From a virus: 20,075 nt of DNA. The position numbers and the translations under genes were made by a program. The stretch's first letter is position 1. Each line of letters opens with the position of its first letter. Below are positions 7,498 through 14,416 of the stretch, piece by piece. The notes below the pieces were generated by a model, which was given only the letters and a program-made list of their open reading frames with translations, made no database searches and was not told the DNA's origin. The DNA is taken from positions 1 through 20,075 of the IMG/VR virus record IMGVR_UViG_3300045978_000332; one strand, written 5' to 3'.

Positions 7498-10397
7498 TAC
7501 TCGGCCTCCTCATATTCCAGCTCGCCGGAGACCAGCAGAATGGTCGAGGGAAACGGCAACGTCTGCGCGAACGTGACGCGCCCGTCTGTCGTCCACTCGC
7601 CAATGGCGGCTTTCACGTCCACGTCCTCGGGTTCCAGTCCGGTATCCATCAGGTGAGCGACGTCGCGCATGGGCACCATGACGCCACCCACGGTGAGCCC
7701 CACGGAGTCGATGAGCCGCGCATGCATGGCGGCCCAGCGCCGCTTGCGCATCTGCAGCGTGCCATCGTCCGCCGGGATCTCGGGGCGCAGCGTCGTGATG
7801 TGGGCATCAAAGTGCAGGCCCACGTCGAGCATCTCCACGGCGTAGGGCGTCTCCACCTCACCGCCACTCACGACCTGGCTGCCCAGATCGGTCAGGCGGT
7901 GGACCATCACGGTTTCCCCTGCGAGCGTCACGGCGGCTGCGGCTTCCCGCTGCACGAGACGCACCGCGGCGCCTTCCAGATGGTCGAGCCCGCTGAACGT
8001 CGTCGCCGGTGCGCCGGCGTAGGCGAGCGCACAATCCACGGTGAGTGCGGCCAGGCGCTCGGCCTGGGTCGTGACGCCTGGACGTGCCACCTCGATGAAG
8101 CGCCGGGTCGCGCCGGCAATCTCGCGCCGGACCACGCACCAGAGCTGCTCCGTCTCGTCGGTGTCCTGCGCGTCGTCCACCGGGAGGATCGCGACCGACT
8201 CAAAGGCGCCCGCGGTCGTGTGGCGGTGCCAACCGCGCACCTCTTCGAGGAGTTCCATGGTGAGGCCGACAAGCTGCCCATCGCTGCGCACGGCCCACAG
8301 GGTTTTGATGGGCTGGCGCTGATAGGCGAGTTGCGTGACCCCGCCGGAGAGGATGTGCTCGGCGAGGAGCGTCAGATCGCGCACGCGACTAATCCGCGTG
8401 GACTCCTCGTTGAGCGTCAGTTCGTAGAGCCGCCGGAACCCCCGCTCGACGTGCACGATCGTCGTCGCATCGACGCGCACCGGACGCAGCGGCGGCGAGC
8501 CGGTAGTCCCCTGGGGCACCTGGCCCACGTCGTCTGGCTTGAGGATGGGGCCAGCACTGAGCACGAGATGCTCGCCGCCGCGTGTCCCCACAAAGAGGTC
8601 ACTGAAGGGCTCCATCCATTCGATGGTGTTCATGTGATTCGCGGAGAGTTCGATTTCCATGGCATCATCGGCCTGGCTTCCCATCGTGAACTGCTCGAAC
8701 TCGCCGCTGACGGACAGCCACACCGTTAACGGTTGCTGCGTGGTCCCGCCAAAACAGAGACGTCCCTGATGAAACGACACCGCGCGTGGATAGCCCCGCT
8801 CCGCCGACCACGCTTTGACACCCAGCGTCCAGGCACCGGCGTTGACGAGCGTGTCAGCATCGAGCGGATCCCAGACAATGCCGACGATGGTCGAGGCGTC
8901 GAGGACTCCGGTAACCTCGACAGTGCCACCCGCGATGGTCAGGAGCTTCTCCACGTCCTGGCTTCGAAACGCCTGGGCAGAGACATTTTTGACCGTCGCA
9001 TTGTCCACCACGGCCTGCTGGTCCTGATTGTTGCGGAAGTGCACGTAGGTCGTTGCTCCTGTCGCGACAAAGGTCACCTCATGCTCGTTGCCCACCTGAT
9101 ACGTGGCTTCCCCGGCCAGTTCAGAGCCCGTCGCGGTGGTGCCGACGAGGACCGCCACCGGATTTTCCCGGACATCGAACGCCAGACGGTAGGAGCGCCC
9201 GGCCACCGTGGTGAGCGTCTGACGCCGCCAGCCGACGCCGTTTTCGCCGCCGTCTAAGCGCAGCTCCCCTGCGGTGATACTGGCCGTCCCGGTCTGGCGA
9301 ATGGTGTACGCCTTGCCTGCCGGCCAGGAGGCTCCCGCGGTTGCCGTGGTGAGCTTCGTCTGCGAGACCACGGCTTCGACGCGGTCCTGCGTGCCGTCGG
9401 TCGTGTTGTAGGCGATGTGCGCGACTTCCACACCAGCGGTCATGAAGGTGGCCCCGGTATCAACCAGGGTCGTATTGACCGGGTCGGGCGCCGGGTCGGT
9501 TGTCGTGCCGCTGGCGACGGTCGGCCCCGAGAGATCGTCCCAGCCGGTCGCCTCATCGAAGCCACCACTCACGAGCATCTCGGGTGCTGAGTCGAGCGTG
9601 CGCTGGGCACTGAGGGTCACGAGCGCCCCTTGCGGACCAGCTTTATCGGGCTCGAGATCCACCACGGGTGAGCCTTCGAGCACCCACTGCCCCGCGGTGA
9701 TGGGAGCGGTCGAAGGAAAATCCACCAGAATCGTGCAGATGACGGTTGCCGAGGGCGACGTGCCCCCGAGCGCGGTGATGACGGCGCGTGCATCGCCTGA
9801 GCGGATCTGGCGATCGACGTCGCCATCGAGAAACACGGCACTGCCCGCGGTGAACGTGACACCAGTGCCCGTGGTCGCGCCCGGGGTGAGGGTCGTGCCC
9901 AGGTCCGTGTCCGCGTCTGCCGCTGGCATGGGGCGAAAGGGAATGACTTTATATTCCCAGCTCGTATGCGACAGCCTCAGCAGTTTCGCCGGCGGGTAGT
10001 CCGGGTGCACGATGTAGAGCACATCGGCCGACTGCGTCATCTGCAGTGCGAAGAGGTCCGCCTCATTATACGGTGTGGCGACCTCGACGGGTGTCCCCGG
10101 CGGGCTCTCTAAGCGTCCGAGATCGGCATAGAAGCGGATATAGAGATGCCCGATCTCCAGGATATACGCCTGCTCTACGCTAAACTCGAAGCGCTCCAGC
10201 CGACAGCGCCGTGTGTCGTACTTCGCCCGCGCCACGAACAGCGTCCCCGCTCTTTTCTCAACACCCCCCTGGGACAGCGTGCGGTAGTTCTGGCACACGG
10301 CCAGGCCAGCGAAATAGCGATTGATGTCCACGCGACCGCCGAGGCGCGGGGACAGTTCACCAGCCGTGAAGGAGTATTGCACACTTCTAAGAGGCAT
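7497..10397 (-). CDS. Tail nozzle (tail tubular protein B, T7 gp12-like) with extra carbohydrate-binding-like domains
   Basis: 966 residues, longer than T7 gp12 (794 aa). The N-terminus has the family signature YSFTAGELSPRLGGRVDINR (residues 8-27), then a conserved Cys-Asn-Tyr and QGGVEKRAGTLFV at 43-55. Residues about 162-245 look like a common beta domain of phage nozzles. Residues about 273-475 look like a jelly-roll carbohydrate-binding module: SGGFDEATGW at 277-286, AGRSYRLAFDVREN at 399-412, AVVDNATVKNVS at 462-473. A second small domain (about 303-367) sits inside it. The ATG at 10397 overlaps the gp11-like stop (TAATG), with GGAG eight bases upstream. The protein should form the tip of the tail tube and hold the fibres. 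The extra module may bind host surface glycans; that is inference. Confidence 0.88.
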   Translation of the reverse strand: MPLRSVQYSFTAGELSPRLGGRVDINRYFAGLAVCQNYRTLSQGGVEKRAGTLFVARAKYDTRRCRLERFEFSVEQAYILEIGHLYIRFYADLGRLESPPGTPVEVATPYNEADLFALQMTQSADVLYIVHPDYPPAKLLRLSHTSWEYKVIPFRPMPAADADTDLGTTLTPGATTGTGVTFTAGSAVFLDGDVDRQIRSGDARAVITALGGTSPSATVICTILVDFPSTAPITAGQWVLEGSPVVDLEPDKAGPQGALVTLSAQRTLDSAPEMLVSGGFDEATGWDDLSGPTVASGTTTDPAPDPVNTTLVDTGATFMTAGVEVAHIAYNTTDGTQDRVEAVVSQTKLTTATAGASWPAGKAYTIRQTGTASITAGELRLDGGENGVGWRRQTLTTVAGRSYRLAFDVRENPVAVLVGTTATGSELAGEATYQVGNEHEVTFVATGATTYVHFRNNQDQQAVVDNATVKNVSAQAFRSQDVEKLLTIAGGTVEVTGVLDASTIVGIVWDPLDADTLVNAGAWTLGVKAWSAERGYPRAVSFHQGRLCFGGTTQQPLTVWLSVSGEFEQFTMGSQADDAMEIELSANHMNTIEWMEPFSDLFVGTRGGEHLVLSAGPILKPDDVGQVPQGTTGSPPLRPVRVDATTIVHVERGFRRLYELTLNEESTRISRVRDLTLLAEHILSGGVTQLAYQRQPIKTLWAVRSDGQLVGLTMELLEEVRGWHRHTTAGAFESVAILPVDDAQDTDETEQLWCVVRREIAGATRRFIEVARPGVTTQAERLAALTVDCALAYAGAPATTFSGLDHLEGAAVRLVQREAAAAVTLAGETVMVHRLTDLGSQVVSGGEVETPYAVEMLDVGLHFDAHITTLRPEIPADDGTLQMRKRRWAAMHARLIDSVGLTVGGVMVPMRDVAHLMDTGLEPEDVDVKAAIGEWTTDGRVTFAQTLPFPSTILLVSGELEYEEAE

Positions 10398-11032
10398 TAG
10401 AGCGGCTCCGCAATATCGCCCATGGGCGGAAATGGGTCTTCGCCACGGATGGCGATATACGTCTCGTTCAGCGCGCGTGGCGGACTATCCTGATGGCCGT
10501 CAATGTCGATCACGCGCCCGAGCTGGGTCTGGAGCTCGGCGAAGAGTTGCGTGCGCAGGGTGGTCTTGCCGGTGAGGCGCTGACTGATGGCGAGCGCCAG
10601 CCACATGGCCAGGGTATCGCTAAACAGCGGCGGAAAGAGCGCCTCTGAGACGCGCGCGATATAGCGCAGCACGACCGAGGGGGCACTCGTGAGAATGACC
10701 GGGGTCTGCGTGTCGGGCGTGTTTGGGGCAATGTAGACCTCGCGCGCGTAGGCAAAATGCTGCGTGTGAATGGATAACGCGCGCAGGGGAAAGGGGGCCG
10801 TGGGCCAGGAGTACATATAGCTATACTCGTCATCCGGCGGCGCGTCGGCGATGCGCGTGAGTGTCTGGCGCGTCGTGGCGAACGTCCACGGCGCCCACGA
10901 CAAGATCTTATCGCGCACCAGCGGGTAGTAGAGCTGACACACCGGGCTATCGGAGGGCGCGGTAATGGATTTGTCGCCGACATAGTTGAGCGCCAGGTTA
11001 AACAGGGTCAGCGCGGCGAGCGATTCCGCCAT
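10397..11032 (-). CDS. Tail tubular protein A / gatekeeper, T7 gp11-like
   Basis: 211 residues (T7 gp11 is 196). The N-terminus NLALNYVGDKSI at 12-23 and CQLYYPLVRDKILS at 32-45, followed by PWTFATTRQTL, are characteristic of the podovirus gatekeeper family, which sits between portal and nozzle and closes the DNA channel. The RIADAPPDDEYSYMYSWP region (60-77) also fits the family. ATG 11032 has GGAGG nine bases upstream. The gene overlaps the preceding small gene by 35 bases and its stop overlaps the nozzle start. Confidence 0.88.
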   Translation of the reverse strand: MAESLAALTLFNLALNYVGDKSITAPSDSPVCQLYYPLVRDKILSWAPWTFATTRQTLTRIADAPPDDEYSYMYSWPTAPFPLRALSIHTQHFAYAREVYIAPNTPDTQTPVILTSAPSVVLRYIARVSEALFPPLFSDTLAMWLALAISQRLTGKTTLRTQLFAELQTQLGRVIDIDGHQDSPPRALNETYIAIRGEDPFPPMGDIAEPL

Positions 11033-11219
11033 CGCCTTTGTCCTCCAGGTCGAGCGTCAACACCTGTAGGAGATCGGCGAGCGCTTCCTCGGCAATCTCC
11101 AACCCCACCGCCAGGTCACTATGCGGGTCAGCGCGCACACGGTCCTGTTGCACACGCGTCAGGCATGCGGCCAGCACGTCCCGCGACTGGAGCCAGTAGA
11201 TGCGCTGTCCAGCGTCCAC
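10998..11219 (-). CDS. Small acidic protein of unknown function
   Basis: About 73 residues from the second of two tandem GTG codons; AGGAGG lies seven bases before it, while the first GTG (11222) and a TTG (11225) are closer than ideal. The protein is Leu- and Asp-rich and helical (for example GLEIAEEALADLLQVLTLDL). It overlaps the gatekeeper start by 35 bases and contains that gene's ribosome binding site. I do not recognise a family. The good ribosome binding site and tight packing argue that it is real; the position just before the gp11-like gene could suit a head-completion or assembly factor, but nothing in the sequence proves it. Confidence 0.55.
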   Translation of the reverse strand: MDAGQRIYWLQSRDVLAACLTRVQQDRVRADPHSDLAVGLEIAEEALADLLQVLTLDLEDKGDGGIARRADPV

Positions 11220-11242
11220 CACCAATCCTCCTGTCTGGGGGC

Positions 11243-11263
11243 TCCGCCGTTCAGGGCGGCGGA
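11243..11263 (-). other. RNA hairpin between two late genes
   Basis: A perfect 7-bp stem (TCCGCCG / CGGCGGA) with a 7-base loop occupies much of the 48-bp gap between the coiled-coil gene and the small acidic gene. No T-run follows on the minus strand, so it is not a standard intrinsic terminator. It may stabilise the mRNA or mark a processing site. Confidence 0.45.
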
Positions 11264-11267
11264 CTGA

Positions 11268-11759
11268 CTACGTTTCTCCTTGCAGGCCTTCAACGGCTTT
11301 TCTGATGTCGGCCAAGCGCTTTTCGAGCCTGGAGAGTTCACGGCCGCGCGTCTTCACCTGCGCCTCCAGCGCGTCACGCTCCGTGCGGAGCGCCTCCACG
11401 TCGGCCTCAAGGCGCATCCGCTCATCGCCCAGCTGCGCGACCTGCGCGAGCACTTCACCGGCCTGCTCCTGTTTCCACGCTGCGAGATCCAGGGCGATCC
11501 GCTCCCGCCCTTTGTCCAGTTCGACGTCGACCTGCTCCTGCACGCGCGTGAGCTGCTTCGTCACGTCGCCCAGGTGCTCTTCGGCGGTGAGCCACTGCTC
11601 GCGCGTGTGCACGAGCGCCGCCTGCACGCGCTCAAGCTCGGTCTGCGCCTGCGCCGCTTCCGCAAACACCCACTCCGCATCGGAGAGCCGCTCGACGAAC
11701 TGGCGTATTTCCTGCGCTGTGACGCGCGCGTGTTCGTAGTTGATGGGCTCATCTGCCAT
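11268..11759 (-). CDS. Coiled-coil protein, probable virion or assembly component
   Basis: 163 residues, almost wholly predicted coiled coil from about residue 30 to 160: repeated Leu/Val/Ala at heptad spacing among Glu, Arg, Gln and Lys (for example RMRLEADVEALRTERDALEA near 113-132). There is no Cys, no membrane segment and no signal peptide. ATG 11759 has only a weak AGGA about 10 bases upstream. Its place between capsid and tail genes suggests a structural or chaperone-like role in head completion, or a second scaffold-like factor. No family is recognised; function is inferred from position only. Confidence 0.6.
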   Translation of the reverse strand: MADEPINYEHARVTAQEIRQFVERLSDAEWVFAEAAQAQTELERVQAALVHTREQWLTAEEHLGDVTKQLTRVQEQVDVELDKGRERIALDLAAWKQEQAGEVLAQVAQLGDERMRLEADVEALRTERDALEAQVKTRGRELSRLEKRLADIRKAVEGLQGET

Positions 11760-11785
11760 ACGACCAACGTCCTACATGGTTCGGG

Positions 11786-12145
11786 TTAGACCCCGCCGCC
11801 CCGGCTCGCTTTGATGCGCACACGCGCGGAGCCAGTGCCCGCCACGACGCGCGGTCGGACCATATACGGGGCATTGATCGACACATGACCGCCGGGCGCC
11901 GTGAGCACAATCTCGGTGTAGAGCGCGTTGCGCAGGCGGTACCACACCACGAGCGCGTCACCTTCGCGCGAGAGCGAGCCCTCCATGCCGATCGTCGGCG
12001 TGCCTGAGAGCATCTCCATCACCTGGATCTCCACCGCCGCACACGGCCCAATGACCAGGAGTGGCGGGTCGGTATCGGTCTCGTCGATCACCCACTCCTG
12101 GAGGAGAAGGCCATAATCGGTCTCGATGCGATGAGTGGTAGCCAT
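11786..12145 (-). CDS. Small probably beta-rich protein of unknown function in the head gene block
   Basis: 119 residues from ATG 12145. The open frame extends upstream, but that part is a shadow of the preceding gene. No strong ribosome binding site is seen; the previous stop is 10 bases upstream, so coupling is likely. The sequence looks like a compact beta protein: alternating hydrophobic strands such as PPLLVIGPCAAVEIQVME and DALVVWYRLRN, then EIVLTAPGGHVSI, ending in a basic Gly-rich tail. Together with the previous decoration-like gene it could be a capsid accessory or head-tail joining protein. I do not recognise a family. Confidence 0.6.
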   Translation of the reverse strand: MATTHRIETDYGLLLQEWVIDETDTDPPLLVIGPCAAVEIQVMEMLSGTPTIGMEGSLSREGDALVVWYRLRNALYTEIVLTAPGGHVSINAPYMVRPRVVAGTGSARVRIKASRGGGV

Positions 12146-12155
12146 GCGTGCGGTC

Positions 12156-12389
12156 TCAAGGAGTCGGCGGGCGCAAGCGCCCCAGCATCTCGGTGCACGA
12201 CAGCAAGCGCTCGACCAGTTCCCGGGTCGTGTCTTGCTGATGACGCAGCTCGCTAATGAGCCAGTGCACGATCGCCGCACCGATGAGCAGCAAGGCGAGC
12301 GACACGATCGGCCCACCCTGCTGCAGCAATGGGAGCACCAGGCCCAGGACTCGGCTCGCACGTCCGCCGTTCGCCCCGTTCGTCGCCAC
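12156..12389 (-). CDS. Small membrane protein of unknown function (holin-like in size)
   Basis: 77 residues from GTG 12389, two bases after the stop of the preceding gene (TGA-GC-GTG), with no strong ribosome binding site, so translation is probably coupled. Residues about 15-23 and 28-46 are hydrophobic (PIVSLALLLIGAAIVHWLI), giving one long or two short membrane segments. They are followed by a charged amphipathic helix (ELRHQQDTTRELVERLL) and a basic Pro end. Size and layout resemble small class II/III holins or other phage membrane proteins, but no endolysin gene is next to it. It is equally plausible as an unknown accessory protein. The start codon is the less certain part. Confidence 0.5.
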   Translation of the reverse strand: MATNGANGGRASRVLGLVLPLLQQGGPIVSLALLLIGAAIVHWLISELRHQQDTTRELVERLLSCTEMLGRLRPPTP

Positions 12390-12391
12390 GC

Positions 12392-12880
12392 TCAGGCGCT
12401 CGGCGAGCCGAGCGTGTAGGCAATAACGCCTTTGACCGTCGCGCCAGCAGGAATGGTGCCGCCCGTACACTGAAAGGTCAGAACCGCCGGACCCTCGAAG
12501 ACGCGGCTCTCCAGGGCACCGGTGGCATCGTTCAAGACTTTGGTCCCCGCCGCCGCCACGTCGAGCGCGGTCCCTAAGCCCGTGAGTGAGGCGGCTTGCG
12601 TGGTGCCATCGGGTTTGAGGTACGCCTCCCACCCGAACGAGAGCACGCGCGACGTGCCAAAGGCACTATGCCGGATGCGCGACAGGTGCGAAATGTAGCG
12701 CGCCCCGGCCGGCAGCTTGCACACACGAATCGTCGAATTGGCATCACCCGCTGCGACACCCTGCGTGAATTCAAACACTTCGAGAATCGTCCCGGCACCA
12801 CTTTTGGAGCGCCGATTAAACTTCGGAGGCGTCGCCTCAATATTGATGAGGAGATCGCTTTCTTCCTGAGTCTCAGCCAT
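12392..12880 (-). CDS. Probable capsid decoration or head-stabilising protein
   Basis: 162 residues directly downstream of the capsid gene (20-bp gap), with AGGAG eight bases before ATG 12880. After a polar N-terminus (about 1-30) the protein looks all-beta: ILEVFEFTQG, then VCKLPAGARYISHLSRIRHS at 53-72, then a strand with RVLSFGWEAYLKPDG, and a C-terminal strand pair with FQCTGG and VIAYTLG. Phage genes with a PAGA-then-strand pattern just after the major capsid gene are commonly decoration or capsid-associated proteins, and that is the basis of the call. No database match could be made here. Confidence 0.6.
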   Translation of the reverse strand: MAETQEESDLLINIEATPPKFNRRSKSGAGTILEVFEFTQGVAAGDANSTIRVCKLPAGARYISHLSRIRHSAFGTSRVLSFGWEAYLKPDGTTQAASLTGLGTALDVAAAGTKVLNDATGALESRVFEGPAVLTFQCTGGTIPAGATVKGVIAYTLGSPSA

Positions 12881-12900
12881 AGGACTTTCTCCTATAGTAC

Positions 12901-13794
12901 TTATGCAGGCGATGCTGTGGTATCGACCCCAATCTCCACGACCATCTTATCGTCGACGCGAACATAGTTGAATTTATCCTCGCGAAACACCTGCATGGCG
13001 TAGGACAAATCCGCCCGCTCACCGGCGCGCATCTTCACCTCGGCGTTCTTGCCACAGCCCATGCCCATCTTCGCATAGGCCACGGTATACCGTGTGGTCG
13101 CAATGGTCGGCATCTGCGTGGTGGGAATCCAGTTGAAGCCCATGAGGCCCTGCACCGGCTTGCCTTCCATGAGGGCCTGGCGCGACACATAGTCGAGTGA
13201 AGTGAACTGTGTCTCGGTGAGCAGGAAGCGGATATCTTCAGGGTGATAGAGGAGAAAGTAGGGGCCCATCACCTCGACGTCGCCGCCGGTCGCGGTATCG
13301 AGGATGGCGCGCGCCTGGATGATTTTATTGCGTGTCAGCCCCGTCGTCCCCGCCGCGATCTTCTGCGCTGCCGGCAGCGCCACCACGGTGGACGCGGCGC
13401 CGAAGGTGTCTTCGGTGGTTTCCGTCGCGTCGCCTCTGGCAGCCGTAATGAGCCGACTGGTGTGCGTCCGGTTGAGCGCGGCGGCGGCGGTGGTCACGTA
13501 CTCGCTTTCGGCCTGCCACATGTGCTCCCACTCGTCGATCTGATCTTCCATGAGGTTGATCCGCCACGGCGTGGGAAAGGCCCAGCGCATCGTCGCCGCC
13601 GGGGTATTGTTGGGCGTCGGCGCAAACCGTGAGGTCGGCGTCTCGCCCTCAGCGACCGCCAGGACCGGGAACCCGATCATGCGCGCGCGCTGCGTTTTCA
13701 TCATCGTCGTGCCGTCCACTTTGGCGCGCGATTCCTGCGCCTTGTGGTGCACGTTGTCGAAATACGCCCTTACTTGCCAGCCTTCAACGGGCAT
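12901..13794 (-). CDS. Major capsid protein
   Basis: 297 residues. The N-terminus (EGWQVRAYFDNVHHKAQES) and a conserved-looking core match my recollection of a podovirus capsid family, distant from T7 gp10 but probably with an HK97-like fold. Core elements are RINLMEDQIDEWEHMWQAES at 78-97, NKIIQARAILD near 154-164 and GPYFLLYHPEDIRFLL near 173-188. The C-terminal half ends in DKFNYVRVDDKMVVEIGVD, a typical last strand of the P domain. It follows the scaffold gene (with one insertion between), as expected. ATG 13794 has AGGTAGGA four to eight bases upstream. The long structured leader in front may raise expression, since capsid protein is needed in the largest amount. Confidence 0.85.
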   Translation of the reverse strand: MPVEGWQVRAYFDNVHHKAQESRAKVDGTTMMKTQRARMIGFPVLAVAEGETPTSRFAPTPNNTPAATMRWAFPTPWRINLMEDQIDEWEHMWQAESEYVTTAAAALNRTHTSRLITAARGDATETTEDTFGAASTVVALPAAQKIAAGTTGLTRNKIIQARAILDTATGGDVEVMGPYFLLYHPEDIRFLLTETQFTSLDYVSRQALMEGKPVQGLMGFNWIPTTQMPTIATTRYTVAYAKMGMGCGKNAEVKMRAGERADLSYAMQVFREDKFNYVRVDDKMVVEIGVDTTASPA

Positions 13795-13834
13795 TATGTC
13801 CTACCTCAGTGCTCAGGGCTTGATGCCATGAGCG

Positions 13835-13927
13835 AGAGAGTGCCGGCACCTGCCGATCTCTCTAGCCTTCACGTGGCTCTTCGGGGTGGGTGTTGGGCCG
13901 GATCGTCCACCCGACGAGTCCCCGGCC
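13835..13927 (-). promoter_or_regulatory. Structured leader before the capsid gene (two hairpins)
   Basis: The 187-bp gap 13795-13981 is unusually long for this window and holds no convincing gene. It contains a two-part hairpin: GGCCGG/CCGGCC (13896-13901 with 13922-13927) enclosing TCGTC/GACGA (13903-13907 with 13913-13917). Nearer the capsid start is a second one, AGAGAG/CTCTCT (13835-13840 with 13858-13863), enclosing the palindrome TGCCGGCA. Neither is followed by a T-run, so a leader or processing role is more likely than termination. A TTGACA box lies upstream (13953-13958, minus), but no good -10 follows it. Confidence 0.4.
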
Positions 13928-13973
13928 AGGTCTGTCCCTCCTGCTCTTGCCTTGTCAAGAACCTCCGAGAAAC

Positions 13974-13989
13974 CTCCCCGTTCAGGGAG
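13974..13989 (-). terminator. Weak terminator-like hairpin at end of the Cys-rich gene
   Basis: CTCCC / GGGAG forms a 5-bp GC stem with a 6-base loop, followed on the minus strand by GTTTCTC. The stop codon of the Cys-rich gene lies in the loop. The stem is short and the T-run weak, so at best this is partial termination. Confidence 0.25.
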
Positions 13990-14398
13990 AGGAGGATGTC
14001 ACGTCATGCCACACGCCATCGTGCCATCGTGCGACCAGCTTCCCGGACGCACTATGCACGCCCGCCGCCCTCATGGCCTGGCGTATCCACTGTTGCACGG
14101 ACGTATAGCACTCCCACCTGGAGCTCTCCTCATACGGGTGCGGAGAGCACAATAGCAGTTGGAGGGCCTCTGGGCCTGGGACAGCCCAGACCTCAGGCCT
14201 GCCCAGACAGCCCAGCTGTATATCTCCCACCTCCTGAGCGCCGTCAGGGAACGTGTACCACGTTTTCACGCACCCAAACAGCCCGGCGCCACAATGCGGG
14301 CAGCGTCCTAGCGTGGGTGGCACGCCGAACGTCCAATCAGACCAATCTTCCCGATATACCAGCCGAGTACAGTCATGTGGTTTATACAGTCTGTGCAT
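13982..14398 (-). CDS. Cys-rich, possible zinc-ribbon protein; insertion between scaffold and capsid genes
   Basis: 138 residues from ATG 14398. Seven Cys are present (10, 33, 36, 43, 64, 84, 97), and RCPHCGAGLFGC at 32-43 looks like half of a zinc ribbon. The protein is also rich in Trp and Tyr. It does not resemble a virion protein, and its codon use has more A/T in third positions than its neighbours. It sits where the scaffold and capsid genes normally adjoin. No ribosome binding site precedes the ATG (CACTCCTT), 18 bases after the scaffold stop. Together this suggests a late-acquired accessory (moron-like) gene; it could instead be a small regulator. I do not recognise the family. The complementary strand is also open here but its translation looks random. 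Confidence 0.55.
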   Translation of the reverse strand: MHRLYKPHDCTRLVYREDWSDWTFGVPPTLGRCPHCGAGLFGCVKTWYTFPDGAQEVGDIQLGCLGRPEVWAVPGPEALQLLLCSPHPYEESSRWECYTSVQQWIRQAMRAAGVHSASGKLVARWHDGVWHDVTSSSP

Positions 14399-14416
14399 AA
14401 GGAGTGCCTAGACGTC

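Noticed and set aside
13931-13958. TTGACA at 13953-13958 as a capsid-gene promoter
   Set aside because: The best -10 candidates at 16-18 bases spacing match the consensus at only two of six positions, so I do not list it as a promoter.
13744-14400. Plus-strand open frame of 218 codons across the scaffold-capsid gap
   Set aside because: It spans three unrelated regions (capsid start, leader, Cys-rich gene), the translation has no domain, and the minus-strand gene with CPHCG is more convincing.
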